Shown here one piece after another: positions 29,107 through 36,788 of a DNA stretch of 36,788 nt. Within the stretch, counting starts at the first letter, position 1. Each line of letters starts with the position of its first letter. Location: positions 1 through 36,788 of IMG/VR virus record IMGVR_UViG_3300025543_000086. The stretch is one strand, 5' to 3'. The notes below the pieces were generated by a model. The model made no database searches and was not told the DNA's origin. It saw only the letters and a list, made by a program, of their open reading frames with translations. This DNA comes from a virus. Both the position numbers and the translations under genes were made by a program.

Positions 29107-31113
29107 CTAACGTCTTGCTCCTAATTGATATTCTAGCTGAAACCCTTTGAGAGAGTAAGGATTACTTTGTCCATCATCCTCTACCCTTAAAACAACAGAA
29201 AAACCTGATCCTTCAACTGATTGCCTATCAAGAGGTTCTTGCCCTCCACCATACGCAAACTGAGTTGTGCTAGATGTTGTACTATATAATGCAGTACCAT
29301 ATGATGCAGCTAAGTTAGTTGTATCAAACGGGTATACGGCGGGTCTTGCAGAATCTTTATTTTCATTATCGTACCTAACAAATAAGTCTGTGTCAACACT
29401 TCCTTCAGGCTTATAGTTAATAATAACTTTTTGCATGTGTTTTCGTATGCCGGGATCACCAAAAGACATATCAGGACTTCTATATTTACCTGCTATAACT
29501 GTCCCATCAAAAGTATTACCTGTTTCTTGTCTTTGCACAAAGCCATCTACATCGCCATGTAATACAACTACGTCACCTTCTTCAACATTAGAAGATGTAC
29601 AAGTAACTTTTAAACCTTTTAATTCAGAAAACTCAAACGCTTCTTTTTTAAGAACGCAAATAGCACCTTTAGAAAGGGAAGCCGCTTGCCCATCTTTAGT
29701 AAAGAATATTCTGTATTGTGTTTTATCAGGTATAACTACGCTATCAAAAGAACCTGCATCTTTAATGTTTTCATCAAAAATAGGTTGAATGTTTTTACTA
29801 ATAGTACCAAGTTCTGTATCACCAATACGTGCAGTCGCAGCAACAGTACGTAACCCATCTGGCCCAAGAAAGATTAAGTCACCTGCAAATTCCTGTACGG
29901 TAAAGCTGTTAATGCAACCAATGTTTCTTGTAACGGCAGTAATAGAAAAATCTGCTTGACTACTTCCTGTTAATTTAAAAATTCTGTTTTCACAAAAAAT
30001 AAACAAGCTATCACGAAAAACCTTTAGTGCAACTACAGTATCATCAACACTAATACTACCTGCACCAAGGGCTACAGAAAAGTTATCTTCATCAAAAGGT
30101 AAACTAAAAACAATTTCTTGTGGTGTATTAGGCATCCCTGCATAAAACATATGTTCCTTGAAAGCAGTAACAAGTTTAGCACCTGTTACAGTAGGAGGGA
30201 ATAAATCAGAGACAGCAGCACCAATAGTATGATCTGCTGCAGTACTCCCACTAGCAGCCCTAGTTACCCCTGTAAAAGTAGTTGCACTAAGTCCCGTATA
30301 TGTAAATATCTCACTATTAATTAATATAGACTCAGTACCAGAACTAGGATTAATAAATCCTGCAGTACTGCTTACCGTAATAGTACCTGACCCTGACATG
30401 GTTGTAGTAGAAGCAATATCTGCACCTAATGATGTATCCTCACCTGAAGCAGCATTAGGAGAGGAAACGGCTGTACTACTTATATCTGCAGAACTAATAA
30501 CAACAGGATCATTAACTCCGTCTACGCATATAAGTTTTTCAGTGCCGTTAAAGTTAAATCTCTCAAAATGGTACTTACCTGCATTAGTCCTACCTGTAAC
30601 TCTTTGAGTCCAACTTTCTGAAATAACTGCACCTTTTAAATGTGCAGCAGCAGTAGTACTAGAAGTGGCTCTAGTAACACCAGTAAAACTACTAGCAGTA
30701 ACTCCTGTATATGTAAATATTTCTGAGGCTATTTGAAGAGTACCACTAGAAGAAAAACCTGTAGTACTTTTTACACTAATTGTACCTGCACCTGACATGC
30801 TAGTATTTGCTGCAATACGAATTGATAAAGTAGTAGAAGCAGAGGTATATATTCTTTCACCCCTAGCTGCCACAACTTTATCTGCAAACAAAGTAACCAT
30901 TAAAGGCTGTTCAGCAGTGCTGTTTGTAAAAGGTACAACTTGATTTACATGCTTAGAATAGCCATTAATTCTTCTGTAACCACCTGAAATATCAGGCTCA
31001 AAGTTAAGTAATTCTATTGCTTCACCCGGTTGCATTAAAAAGCTAGAGCGACTTAAAACTAAGCCGCCTTCACAGTTAAATGCTACTGGTTGTACTTGTG
31101 AACTATCTGGCAT
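29107..31113 (-). CDS. tail tubular protein B-like (nozzle) protein
   Basis: The 668-residue product has the N-terminal pattern of T7 gp12-type proteins: LMQPGEAIELLNFEPDISGG followed by YRRINGYSK, then beta-rich segments such as FKEHMFYAGMPNTPQEIVFS and the nozzle-like GCINSFTVQEFAGDLIFLGP. It should form the distal tail tube. Two inserted modules of about 60 residues (105-164 and 238-302) share the pattern GTI.V.STTGF, E(I)FTYTG, FTGVTRA and AA.H..GA.V. The same module also occurs in the adjacent tail protein. Its start shares one base with the stop of that gene. Confidence 0.8.
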   Translation of the reverse strand: MPDSSQVQPVAFNCEGGLVLSRSSFLMQPGEAIELLNFEPDISGGYRRINGYSKHVNQVVPFTNSTAEQPLMVTLFADKVVAARGERIYTSASTTLSIRIAANTSMSGAGTISVKSTTGFSSSGTLQIASEIFTYTGVTASSFTGVTRATSSTTAAAHLKGAVISESWTQRVTGRTNAGKYHFERFNFNGTEKLICVDGVNDPVVISSADISSTAVSSPNAASGEDTSLGADIASTTTMSGSGTITVSSTAGFINPSSGTESILINSEIFTYTGLSATTFTGVTRAASGSTAADHTIGAAVSDLFPPTVTGAKLVTAFKEHMFYAGMPNTPQEIVFSLPFDEDNFSVALGAGSISVDDTVVALKVFRDSLFIFCENRIFKLTGSSQADFSITAVTRNIGCINSFTVQEFAGDLIFLGPDGLRTVAATARIGDTELGTISKNIQPIFDENIKDAGSFDSVVIPDKTQYRIFFTKDGQAASLSKGAICVLKKEAFEFSELKGLKVTCTSSNVEEGDVVVLHGDVDGFVQRQETGNTFDGTVIAGKYRSPDMSFGDPGIRKHMQKVIINYKPEGSVDTDLFVRYDNENKDSARPAVYPFDTTNLAASYGTALYSTTSSTTQFAYGGGQEPLDRQSVEGSGFSVVLRVEDDGQSNPYSLKGFQLEYQLGARR

Positions 31114-32048
31114 TAACTGACACCTGACATAAAGTTAGCAGAACCACGAGGTCTATTAATTACAGTTGATCTAATATACTCATACTTATTAATTAACAAG
31201 CTTTGCATGTTTTTAATACCTTGCTCAAACCTACTAAAGTTTAACTGGTACTGATTTAACTCGCCACGATACTGATACACAAATGCAGTAGCACCATCTA
31301 CTATTACAGGTGCAAAACGATCAGGTATGCTTGTAGTATCACCATGTGCAGATAAATCAGCAGGGAAAGTGTAGTAGTCAAAAACTAACGCATAAGCTTT
31401 GTCAGGATAAGGATATAAGAGGTAGTTGTTATCAGGTGTGCGTACAATACTTCTAGGTACACCACCACCCTCAAACTGTGTAACTGCCACACCACTAGAA
31501 TGTGCGGCAGCAGTTGTACTATTTGCACCCCTTGTACAACCTGTAATATCGTTACCTAATATACCAGTGTAGGTGACTTGCTCACTGCCTATATGTACTG
31601 TGCCTGTAGCGTCAAGCCCTGTAGTAGATGCAAGTGTTAACGTAGCTACACTATCGGAGTGTGAACCGTTTAGCGTAGTAGCTACAACATCATCTTCCTC
31701 ATTAGCGTAGTCTTTTTCAATATACTCATTATAGCTCAACGTTGCTAGGTTATTACCTGCTGCATTAAGATCAGTGTCTCTCTTAATTCTTGCTGTGCTA
31801 TAATCAATAGATTTTGTACTTGTAGGCACTGTGTATCTACATTGACCAGCTACTAAGGTAGAAGAATTACTAGCGTGATTAAAAGAATATCCAAACTCAC
31901 GTTGATTGATGTATCGTATTGATTCATTTACTGCATTCTGACATTGTATCTGTACACCCCTAGCACTTGTAAAGTTACTAGAAGTAAGCTCTACTTCATT
32001 CATACGAGTAATAACATTATTAGTTAAAGTAAGAAAAGTAAGAGCCAT
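31113..32048 (-). CDS. tail tubular protein A-like (head-tail adaptor) protein
   Basis: The 311-residue product resembles T7 gp11-type adaptor proteins: an N-terminal helical bundle (TLTNNVITRMNEVEL, then CQNAVNESIRYINQREFGY), a beta part (YSTARIKRDTDL) and a C-terminal helix region (RFAPVIVDGATAFVYQYRGE). One module at about 131-189 (ATLTLASTTGLDATGTVHIG, TYTG, CTRGANSTTAAAH) is an insertion shared with the downstream tail protein. It would connect the portal to the tail nozzle. Confidence 0.78.
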   Translation of the reverse strand: MALTFLTLTNNVITRMNEVELTSSNFTSARGVQIQCQNAVNESIRYINQREFGYSFNHASNSSTLVAGQCRYTVPTSTKSIDYSTARIKRDTDLNAAGNNLATLSYNEYIEKDYANEEDDVVATTLNGSHSDSVATLTLASTTGLDATGTVHIGSEQVTYTGILGNDITGCTRGANSTTAAAHSSGVAVTQFEGGGVPRSIVRTPDNNYLLYPYPDKAYALVFDYYTFPADLSAHGDTTSIPDRFAPVIVDGATAFVYQYRGELNQYQLNFSRFEQGIKNMQSLLINKYEYIRSTVINRPRGSANFMSGVS

Positions 32049-32149
32049 TATGTTTCCTAAATAAATCTTTTATGCCCCAAGAGTTTTTTGTTGCATAGGT
32101 TTGATACACTAATGGGGCCAGCACGTAACCAGCCCCAAAAGTTATTGAC
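32049..32149 (-). other. gap with an imperfect hairpin between head and tail genes
   Basis: This 101-bp gap lies after the decoration-like gene. It contains GGGGC (32114-32118) and GCCCC (32132-32136) as an imperfect hairpin, with further wobble pairs inside. No U-run follows in the - direction, so it is at most a weak or processing site. No clear promoter was found. AGGAAA precedes the next ATG. Confidence 0.45.
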
Positions 32150-32686
32150 TTATGCCAAGAGGTCACGGTCAACTTCCGTTGCTGCAACACGGCCACGAGG
32201 ACCAGTATCAATGCAACAAGCTACAAGACGTAGAATGCCCGATGTAACATCTGCAGAAGATGCAATTAACTTAACATCAATCGTATCTGTAGTTGTTACA
32301 TGCGCCGTAAACGTATCTGCAGCAGCAGTATTTACCACCATACTTTGACCATTTGTTCCTGAAGCTAAGAAACCAGCAGAAGAAACGTCACCACCATCAA
32401 CAATATCATCACCAGCAGCAAAATCAATATCTACTGTTGGGGAAGTACCATTAAAGGCTGTTTCAACTTCAGCACCTGCAAACAATACCAAAGTGTTAGC
32501 AGGAATTTCTAAAAGCTGAAAGATGTCTCCGTTCGTACAAGAGTAACCATCTTCAACCATTTTAGCAATGTCCAAACGTGCTTCACGCATGTACATTCCC
32601 ATTGCTTGATAGCGAGAAGTAGCTGCTGCAATGCTGTCTGAATCAACACCAGCAGTAGCTTTCGCGGTCATATCAAAAGTAGCCAT
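32150..32686 (-). CDS. capsid decoration-like or head protein
   Basis: The 178-residue product follows the capsid gene by 12 bp. After an N-terminal helix (SRYQAMGMYMREARLDIAKM) it is beta-rich and Ala/Thr/Val/Asp-rich (NTLVLFAGAEVETAFNGTSP; SGILRLVACCID). The position right after the major capsid gene and the composition fit a decoration or head-stabilising protein. No direct homolog is named with certainty. Confidence 0.6.
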   Translation of the reverse strand: MATFDMTAKATAGVDSDSIAAATSRYQAMGMYMREARLDIAKMVEDGYSCTNGDIFQLLEIPANTLVLFAGAEVETAFNGTSPTVDIDFAAGDDIVDGGDVSSAGFLASGTNGQSMVVNTAAADTFTAHVTTTDTIDVKLIASSADVTSGILRLVACCIDTGPRGRVAATEVDRDLLA

Positions 32687-32698
32687 TATATAACTCCC

Positions 32699-33772
32699 TT
32701 ATGCTGCGTTATAACGGGCAGTGACGATTGCTTCTGGACGAAGAATCTTCCTACCGTATAGATGCATACCACGAACAATGTCAGCAAAGCTGTCAGGGTC
32801 ACGATATGTTTCTGTTTTGTTGATCTGCTCTGCAGTTGCGACAGCAGAATCATGTCCTGCAACAATAACACCAAGGTTGGTGAGTTGGTTTGCAGTGCCT
32901 GATGTTCCCGGTCCAGTGCCTAGTGCTGGCAAGTTAGACGAGGAATATACACGGAAGCCGTGGAAGTTGTTAACGGACAGACCGTTACGCAAACCACCTG
33001 ATTCACCGAAATCAGCGTTCATGAAGCGTGAATCTTCATCAGCAAGGATTTCCATAAATACTGGATCAACAATAAGCCAGCGACCTTGTGAGTCAACTTG
33101 CTGTTGATCAAGCAAACGCTTCATGCGTGAGATAATCATTGCAGGTGAAACGGTAGCAGTTGGCAACGAAGACGCTCCCGGCATACGTGCAGTCACAGGA
33201 ATTGAGTGAGTGCCAGCAGACGTTGTAGTGATGTTACCAAAGTCACCTTTATGCAGTTGCATAGAGGAGAGCAGTTCGTTGGAACCTGCAGAAGCTACAG
33301 CTTTAGTACCATTAACAGTTGTGTTAAGGGTATCACCTTTGCTGTGCAAAGAAGACTGCTTGTAGCCTGACATGTACGCAAGAACTTCTTGGTCATGATT
33401 GTCTGCCAAACGATAGGCAGCACGGCTAGTTGCAAGGTCCATGAAATTGACATGGCTGTGAGCCTCTTCAATATCATCCATCTTAAAAGCAAAGTAATTA
33501 GCTTTGTCAATAACCAAATTAAAATCTTCATCGTCTAAGTCTTGTGCTGTGACATTTGTGCCACGTGCATACTCAGAAACAGAGATTTCTGGTTCTTTGA
33601 TAATCTTGACTGTATCGCCTTGTGCAGCGATTTCACCAAAATAGTCTGAGTTGGTAACGTCACCAACTACTGTACTCTTGCGGAATGCAAGCTGTACTTT
33701 TTTTGAATAGATTACGGGGCTAAAATTACCGTTTGGTAAATTCCCATAACCTGTTGCGGTTGTAAAAGCCAT
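32699..33772 (-). CDS. major capsid protein
   Basis: The 357-residue product has the features of an HK97-fold coat protein of marine short-tailed phages: an N-terminal YGNLPNGNFSPVIYSKKVQL segment, the E-loop-like IKEPEISVSEYARGTNVTAQ, DYFGEI, a spine helix part (NHDQEVLAYMSGYK) and VDPVFMEILADEDSRF with GFRVYSSSNLP. It follows the scaffold gene, as expected. It has a strong promoter (33979-34006), a long structured leader and an excellent GGAGG ribosome site 8 nt before the ATG, consistent with very high expression. Confidence 0.92.
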   Translation of the reverse strand: MAFTTATGYGNLPNGNFSPVIYSKKVQLAFRKSTVVGDVTNSDYFGEIAAQGDTVKIIKEPEISVSEYARGTNVTAQDLDDEDFNLVIDKANYFAFKMDDIEEAHSHVNFMDLATSRAAYRLADNHDQEVLAYMSGYKQSSLHSKGDTLNTTVNGTKAVASAGSNELLSSMQLHKGDFGNITTTSAGTHSIPVTARMPGASSLPTATVSPAMIISRMKRLLDQQQVDSQGRWLIVDPVFMEILADEDSRFMNADFGESGGLRNGLSVNNFHGFRVYSSSNLPALGTGPGTSGTANQLTNLGVIVAGHDSAVATAEQINKTETYRDPDSFADIVRGMHLYGRKILRPEAIVTARYNAA

Positions 33773-33906
33773 AATGAATCCTCCATTGAATGTTTGGCTT
33801 AGGTTTAAGTAAGCTTAACACAAGTTGAAGAGGCTGCATTTTGAAGGGTGGCGTTACAATAACGGGCCTGTAAATTCAGGTAGGTCTTAACTAATATGTT
33901 GTGCTT

Positions 33907-33968
33907 AGTAGTAATTGAGAAGCAAGGTAGCTACAATAAAGTAGGGCTTGCTTCTCAAAGTAGTAATT
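33907..33968 (-). repeat. 12-bp stem-loop bracketed by 10-bp direct repeats
   Basis: TTGAGAAGCAAG (33915-33926) pairs perfectly with CTTGCTTCTCAA (33947-33958), with an inner CTAC/GTAG stem around an AATAAA loop. AGTAGTAATT occurs exactly on both sides (33907-33916 and 33959-33968). It lies in the transcribed leader of the capsid gene. Confidence 0.8.
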
Positions 33969-33978
33969 CATAGGTATA

Positions 33979-34006
33979 GTTATACTTAGTAATCTTTTGT
34001 TGTCAA
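33979..34006 (-). promoter_or_regulatory. sigma70-like promoter of the capsid gene
   Basis: On the - strand TTGACA (34006-34001), a 16-nt spacer and TATAAC (33984-33979), starting 9 bp after the scaffold stop codon. The predicted start is near 33972, giving a leader of about 200 nt. Confidence 0.7.
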
Positions 34007-34014
34007 GCTTTTAT

Positions 34015-34905
34015 TTACCTTGCACCCCCAGAAAGATCATAAATAAATTTACCTGTACGTTGTGCTTCCATAATAGCGTCTTGGTTCTTTTCAAACTCTT
34101 TCATAGACATCTTGCTAATCATTGATTCAGTAAAAGAAACTTCAGTCTCAGCCTCACTTGGCTTAGATGAACGCTTGGTTACAACTGCAGACGCAGCAGC
34201 CTTAGATGACTTTTTACGAGCCTTAGTGTCTAAGCCCTTATCTACCTTATACAGATCAATGACCCGTACTACAGAGCGTGGATCATCTTGATTTTCATAC
34301 AAAGCATCCTGTACCCACTTAGGTTGTTCTCCTGCCCAATCGTGAAACTCATCGCTTTCCTTGAGATCATCAAAGTCACTGTGTGACTCACGAATAGCAT
34401 CCATAGACTTACTACGGTTAGCCTCTTCAGACATTTCATCTATCTGACGTAGACGTTCCTCTGCAAAGCTAAACTTCTCCTGTGCTTTCTTCTCAGCAAT
34501 AGTCTCAACAATAGCTGCAACGTCAGGGTACTTGTCAGCCCAAGCCTGAATGTCTTCATCGCTCTTTGGTGGGCGTACAATGCCTTGCTCTTTGGCGTTC
34601 TCTAGTTGAGCCTTGATAGCCTTTAGTTCTGCTGCAGTGTTGCTTTGGAGCTTGCGAATGTCATCATACCGTTTCTTGTATGTGCGTTCTTCCCCTGTGT
34701 CAGGCTCCTTAGCATCAACCTGTTGCTCTTTTGCAACACTTTCTGATTGCTCTTCTTGTGGCTCACCGCCCTCTTCTTGGGCTGCATCAAGTTTAGCCAT
34801 TTCAGCTTCTTCTTCAGCAATACGCCGTGCATTGGCATTGCGGTATGTGCTATCTACAAAACCTGCTGTCTTAGGTTTTTCCATAGTTGTTAGTTCTGGT
34901 GGCAT
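34015..34905 (-). CDS. capsid scaffolding protein
   Basis: The 296-residue product is highly charged and helical, as scaffolding proteins are. A coiled-coil region (RIAEEEAEMAKLDAAQEEGG), a Glu/Gln-rich linker, a long helix (NTAAELKAIKAQLENAKEQG) and an acidic middle (SDFDDLKESDEFHDW) are followed by a Lys/Ser-rich part (KARKKSSKAAASAVVTKRSS) and a C-terminal segment that may bind the coat protein. It lies directly upstream of the major capsid gene, the standard order. It would be removed after head assembly. Confidence 0.82.
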   Translation of the reverse strand: MPPELTTMEKPKTAGFVDSTYRNANARRIAEEEAEMAKLDAAQEEGGEPQEEQSESVAKEQQVDAKEPDTGEERTYKKRYDDIRKLQSNTAAELKAIKAQLENAKEQGIVRPPKSDEDIQAWADKYPDVAAIVETIAEKKAQEKFSFAEERLRQIDEMSEEANRSKSMDAIRESHSDFDDLKESDEFHDWAGEQPKWVQDALYENQDDPRSVVRVIDLYKVDKGLDTKARKKSSKAAASAVVTKRSSKPSEAETEVSFTESMISKMSMKEFEKNQDAIMEAQRTGKFIYDLSGGAR

Positions 34906-34923
34906 TAGTTTTCCTTTTTATAG

Positions 34924-36774
34924 TTATGGCCTAGTGCCTAAGCCTTTTCGTCGCTGGGTTTTTCGTTTCTTTTGTTTAGCTGCTGGTGCAGAAACTAAGC
35001 CGCCACTCTCAAAGCCGCCATATTTACCACCACCAGTATAACCACCTGCTGCCTCGTTTTTTGATCTTGCTGTAGATAAATTACTTCCACTAGAACTGCC
35101 TCCGCTAGAGCTACCTCCACCACGGTCTGGTTCAGGTGCAGTCGGAGGAGATAAAGAGGGGTCTTTGGTCGGGTTTGTGTAGTTATACGTACCTCCACCA
35201 TCGCCACTACTACCGCCAGTGATATTACCTTTAGCTATTCTGTTTGCCCTACTTCGTGCGGCTGCTGCTGCTTGTGCTGCTTTTCGTGCTGCTTCTCTTG
35301 CTGCCTCTATTTCGCGTTCTTTTTCAAGGCGTTTAGTAGTAGCAAAGTTACGTGCAGCTTTAAGTGCATTTACTTTTTCAATACCTTTAAGTTTTGGCTT
35401 AGTATTACTGCTAGTAGAACTCCTACCAGAAATAATAGGTATGCCATTTGTTTTATTTAATACTTCTTCTGCAATTTTATCTGCAGCGGTTTGAACACCC
35501 CTTTGAGCAGCAGCATCAAGAAATTTATCAAAAACCCCTGTTTGATCCTCGGCTACACCAAATAAACCCCTTTTACCTTTTTCAAACATTGCGCCGGGAT
35601 TTAAGTTTGACGGTTTTGCTTCCTTTTCAAAAGCTCTATATTTTGCTGCAGGAAGTTTAGTTGATACAGCTTCAAAAAGAACTTTTAGGTCGCTAGGTTC
35701 TTTTTCTGTCCCAAAGTCTTTTGAAGTTATTTTACCTTCTTTTACTCTCGTATCTATTTCTATTTCAATACGTCTTTTTACTATTTCATGGTTTGCTTTT
35801 GCTGCAATACCTATAATAGTACCTATAGGACCACCTATAAAGCCAATAATAGAACCTGCGTTACTAAACCTTTTTGTACTATAATATCTATCAGATAAAG
35901 CCTCTATAGATTCTTCTCTGTAGTTAAAAGGGTCTGTTGCAATAGTTTCACCACTAGCCGCTAGTTCTGCTGGCGTCTTTATACCTCCATCAGATTCATT
36001 TATCTTCTTTTGAAGTTCTGCATTTGTCATACGAGGTTTAGATACTAGCGAAGTAGCTGCATTAGTAGCAGTAGTGGCTCCACCATACTCATTTGTAGCC
36101 TTTTTAGTGAAACCCTTTGGGATAGGCATAGCACTATTCCAAGCTACAGGTATTTCCATTCCATCAGGCCCAATCAAAACAATTTGTTCTATTACACCTT
36201 TTGAATCTAAAAAAGTCTCTTCAATAGCTTCAAGGGGGTCTTCTATACCTGCAGCGTCAAATAAGCTACCTCCTAAAGTATCATATTTTTCAAGATCAAA
36301 CGGGTCGGTACTAACAAGAGTTCCTTCATCAGCCTTAAGGGGTTCTTGAGGTTTATTAGCTTGTTGCATTTCAGCAGACTTCTTATCTGCACCTGTCTTG
36401 TTAACCATAATGCCTTTATCAGAAAGCTTCTGCATTAAGTTAGGATCATTATTAGCGGCAGTCATAAGCTGTTTAATAATACTGTCTACCTTGGTAACAT
36501 CCCCGTAGGTGCCTGTGGGTACTAATCCCCCAACAGCCATCTTAACTGATGCACCACCTGCTCTCATTCTCCCATTAACCATAGGGTCACGAGAAGCGTC
36601 ATCAATAAAATTATCAAGGCTATCACCATCCGTTAAACCACCCGCATACATGCCAGAACTAGAAAGTGCAGCTTTTAGTTTAGCTACGTCCATACTATCA
36701 TCTTGCCTTTGTGGTTGCTCTTGTACAGGTTCACCGCCTATTCTACCATCAGCATCCATCTGTTGCAAGCCCAT
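34924..36774 (-). CDS. Gly-rich virion protein, start uncertain at window edge
   Basis: The visible product is 616 residues. The ATG at 36774 has only a weak ribosome site, and the frame stays open to the window edge (codons for T, E, A, K precede it), so the gene may begin outside. The N-terminal part is polar and Met/Gln/Asp-rich. A hydrophobic Gly/Ile stretch (SIIGFIGGPIGTIIGIAAKA, about 305) could touch membranes. An Arg/Ala coiled-coil part (EKEREIEAAREAARKAAQAA) precedes a Ser/Gly low-complexity linker and a basic C-terminus (KQKKRKTQRRKGLGTRP). SGGLVS-type motifs and the basic tail recur in marine phage virion proteins by recall. It probably lies between the portal (not in the window) and the scaffold gene. 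Confidence 0.65.
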   Translation of the reverse strand: MGLQQMDADGRIGGEPVQEQPQRQDDSMDVAKLKAALSSSGMYAGGLTDGDSLDNFIDDASRDPMVNGRMRAGGASVKMAVGGLVPTGTYGDVTKVDSIIKQLMTAANNDPNLMQKLSDKGIMVNKTGADKKSAEMQQANKPQEPLKADEGTLVSTDPFDLEKYDTLGGSLFDAAGIEDPLEAIEETFLDSKGVIEQIVLIGPDGMEIPVAWNSAMPIPKGFTKKATNEYGGATTATNAATSLVSKPRMTNAELQKKINESDGGIKTPAELAASGETIATDPFNYREESIEALSDRYYSTKRFSNAGSIIGFIGGPIGTIIGIAAKANHEIVKRRIEIEIDTRVKEGKITSKDFGTEKEPSDLKVLFEAVSTKLPAAKYRAFEKEAKPSNLNPGAMFEKGKRGLFGVAEDQTGVFDKFLDAAAQRGVQTAADKIAEEVLNKTNGIPIISGRSSTSSNTKPKLKGIEKVNALKAARNFATTKRLEKEREIEAAREAARKAAQAAAAARSRANRIAKGNITGGSSGDGGGTYNYTNPTKDPSLSPPTAPEPDRGGGSSSGGSSSGSNLSTARSKNEAAGGYTGGGKYGGFESGGLVSAPAAKQKKRKTQRRKGLGTRP

Positions 36775-36788
36775 TTTTGCTTCTGTAC

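Larger units (their letters stand above)
33773..34014 (-). promoter_or_regulatory. structured 5' leader of the major capsid mRNA
   Basis: This 242-bp region between scaffold and capsid genes has no ORF worth calling. It contains a promoter (33979-34006), a strong stem-loop (33915-33958) just after the predicted start site, and smaller hairpins near 33867 (CGTTA-CAA-TAACG) and 33882 (CCTG-6-CAGG). The long leader before the most expressed gene suggests mRNA stabilisation or translational control. Confidence 0.6.

Noticed and set aside
32114-32136. GGGGC/GCCCC hairpin as a terminator after the decoration-like gene
   Set aside because: There is no U-run after it on the - strand and the stem is short with wobble pairs.
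1-36788. tRNA genes or a tRNA-end attP site near the recombinase
   Set aside because: I looked for T-arm and acceptor-like sequence near 1000-3050 and 14,000-14,350 and recognised none; a covariance search would be decisive.

Overview
The window is most of the genome of a short-tailed marine bacteriophage of low to moderate GC. The gene content best fits the group around SAR116 phage HMO-2011 and related roseobacter phages. The main reason is a family-A DNA polymerase with a DnaJ-type zinc-finger pair between its exonuclease and polymerase domains. ThyX, a monomeric B12-dependent ribonucleotide reductase, a MazG-like enzyme, T7-type endonuclease I and typical marine-phage structural genes support this. 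The host is therefore probably a marine alphaproteobacterium (inference). No RNA polymerase gene is present, and the promoters I can see have host sigma70-type -35/-10 boxes.

Layout. Positions 1 to about 14,293 are an early/replication arm on the + strand. In order it holds small hypothetical genes, a tyrosine recombinase, a TOPRIM primase, two tiny genes, a half-length Na+/Pi-cotransporter-like protein and a second membrane protein. These are followed by ThyX, a DnaB-like helicase, DNA polymerase, an SSB-like protein, a RecB/Cas4-type nuclease, endonuclease I, small genes, MazG, class II RNR, an endonuclease VII-like protein and two small genes. The last small gene weakly resembles Acb2-type anti-CBASS proteins. 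Positions 14,352 to 36,774 are the structural arm on the - strand. Read in the direction of transcription it holds a Gly-rich virion protein (5' end at or beyond the window edge), scaffold, major capsid protein, decoration-like protein, two tail-tube proteins, a long tail fibre, a cluster of small membrane or secreted proteins, and a set of large ejection-type proteins that includes a lysozyme-like domain. Portal and terminase genes are not in the window.

The arms converge at 14,294-14,351. This 58-bp gap holds a rho-independent terminator and, just before it, a perfect 16-bp palindrome TGTTTCACGTGAAACA identical to the bacterial parS centromere motif. No parA or parB gene is visible, so the site would have to be read by the host's ParB. 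This is the most striking observation.

Other regulatory signals are five sigma70-like promoters (near 369, 7731, 14026, 25515 and 34006). Three of them are overlapped by inverted repeats that could be operators. The major-capsid leader has a 12-bp stem-loop bracketed by 10-bp direct repeats, and two near-identical 25-nt hairpin repeats carry the stop codons of early genes. I found no tRNA gene, CRISPR array or insertion sequence.
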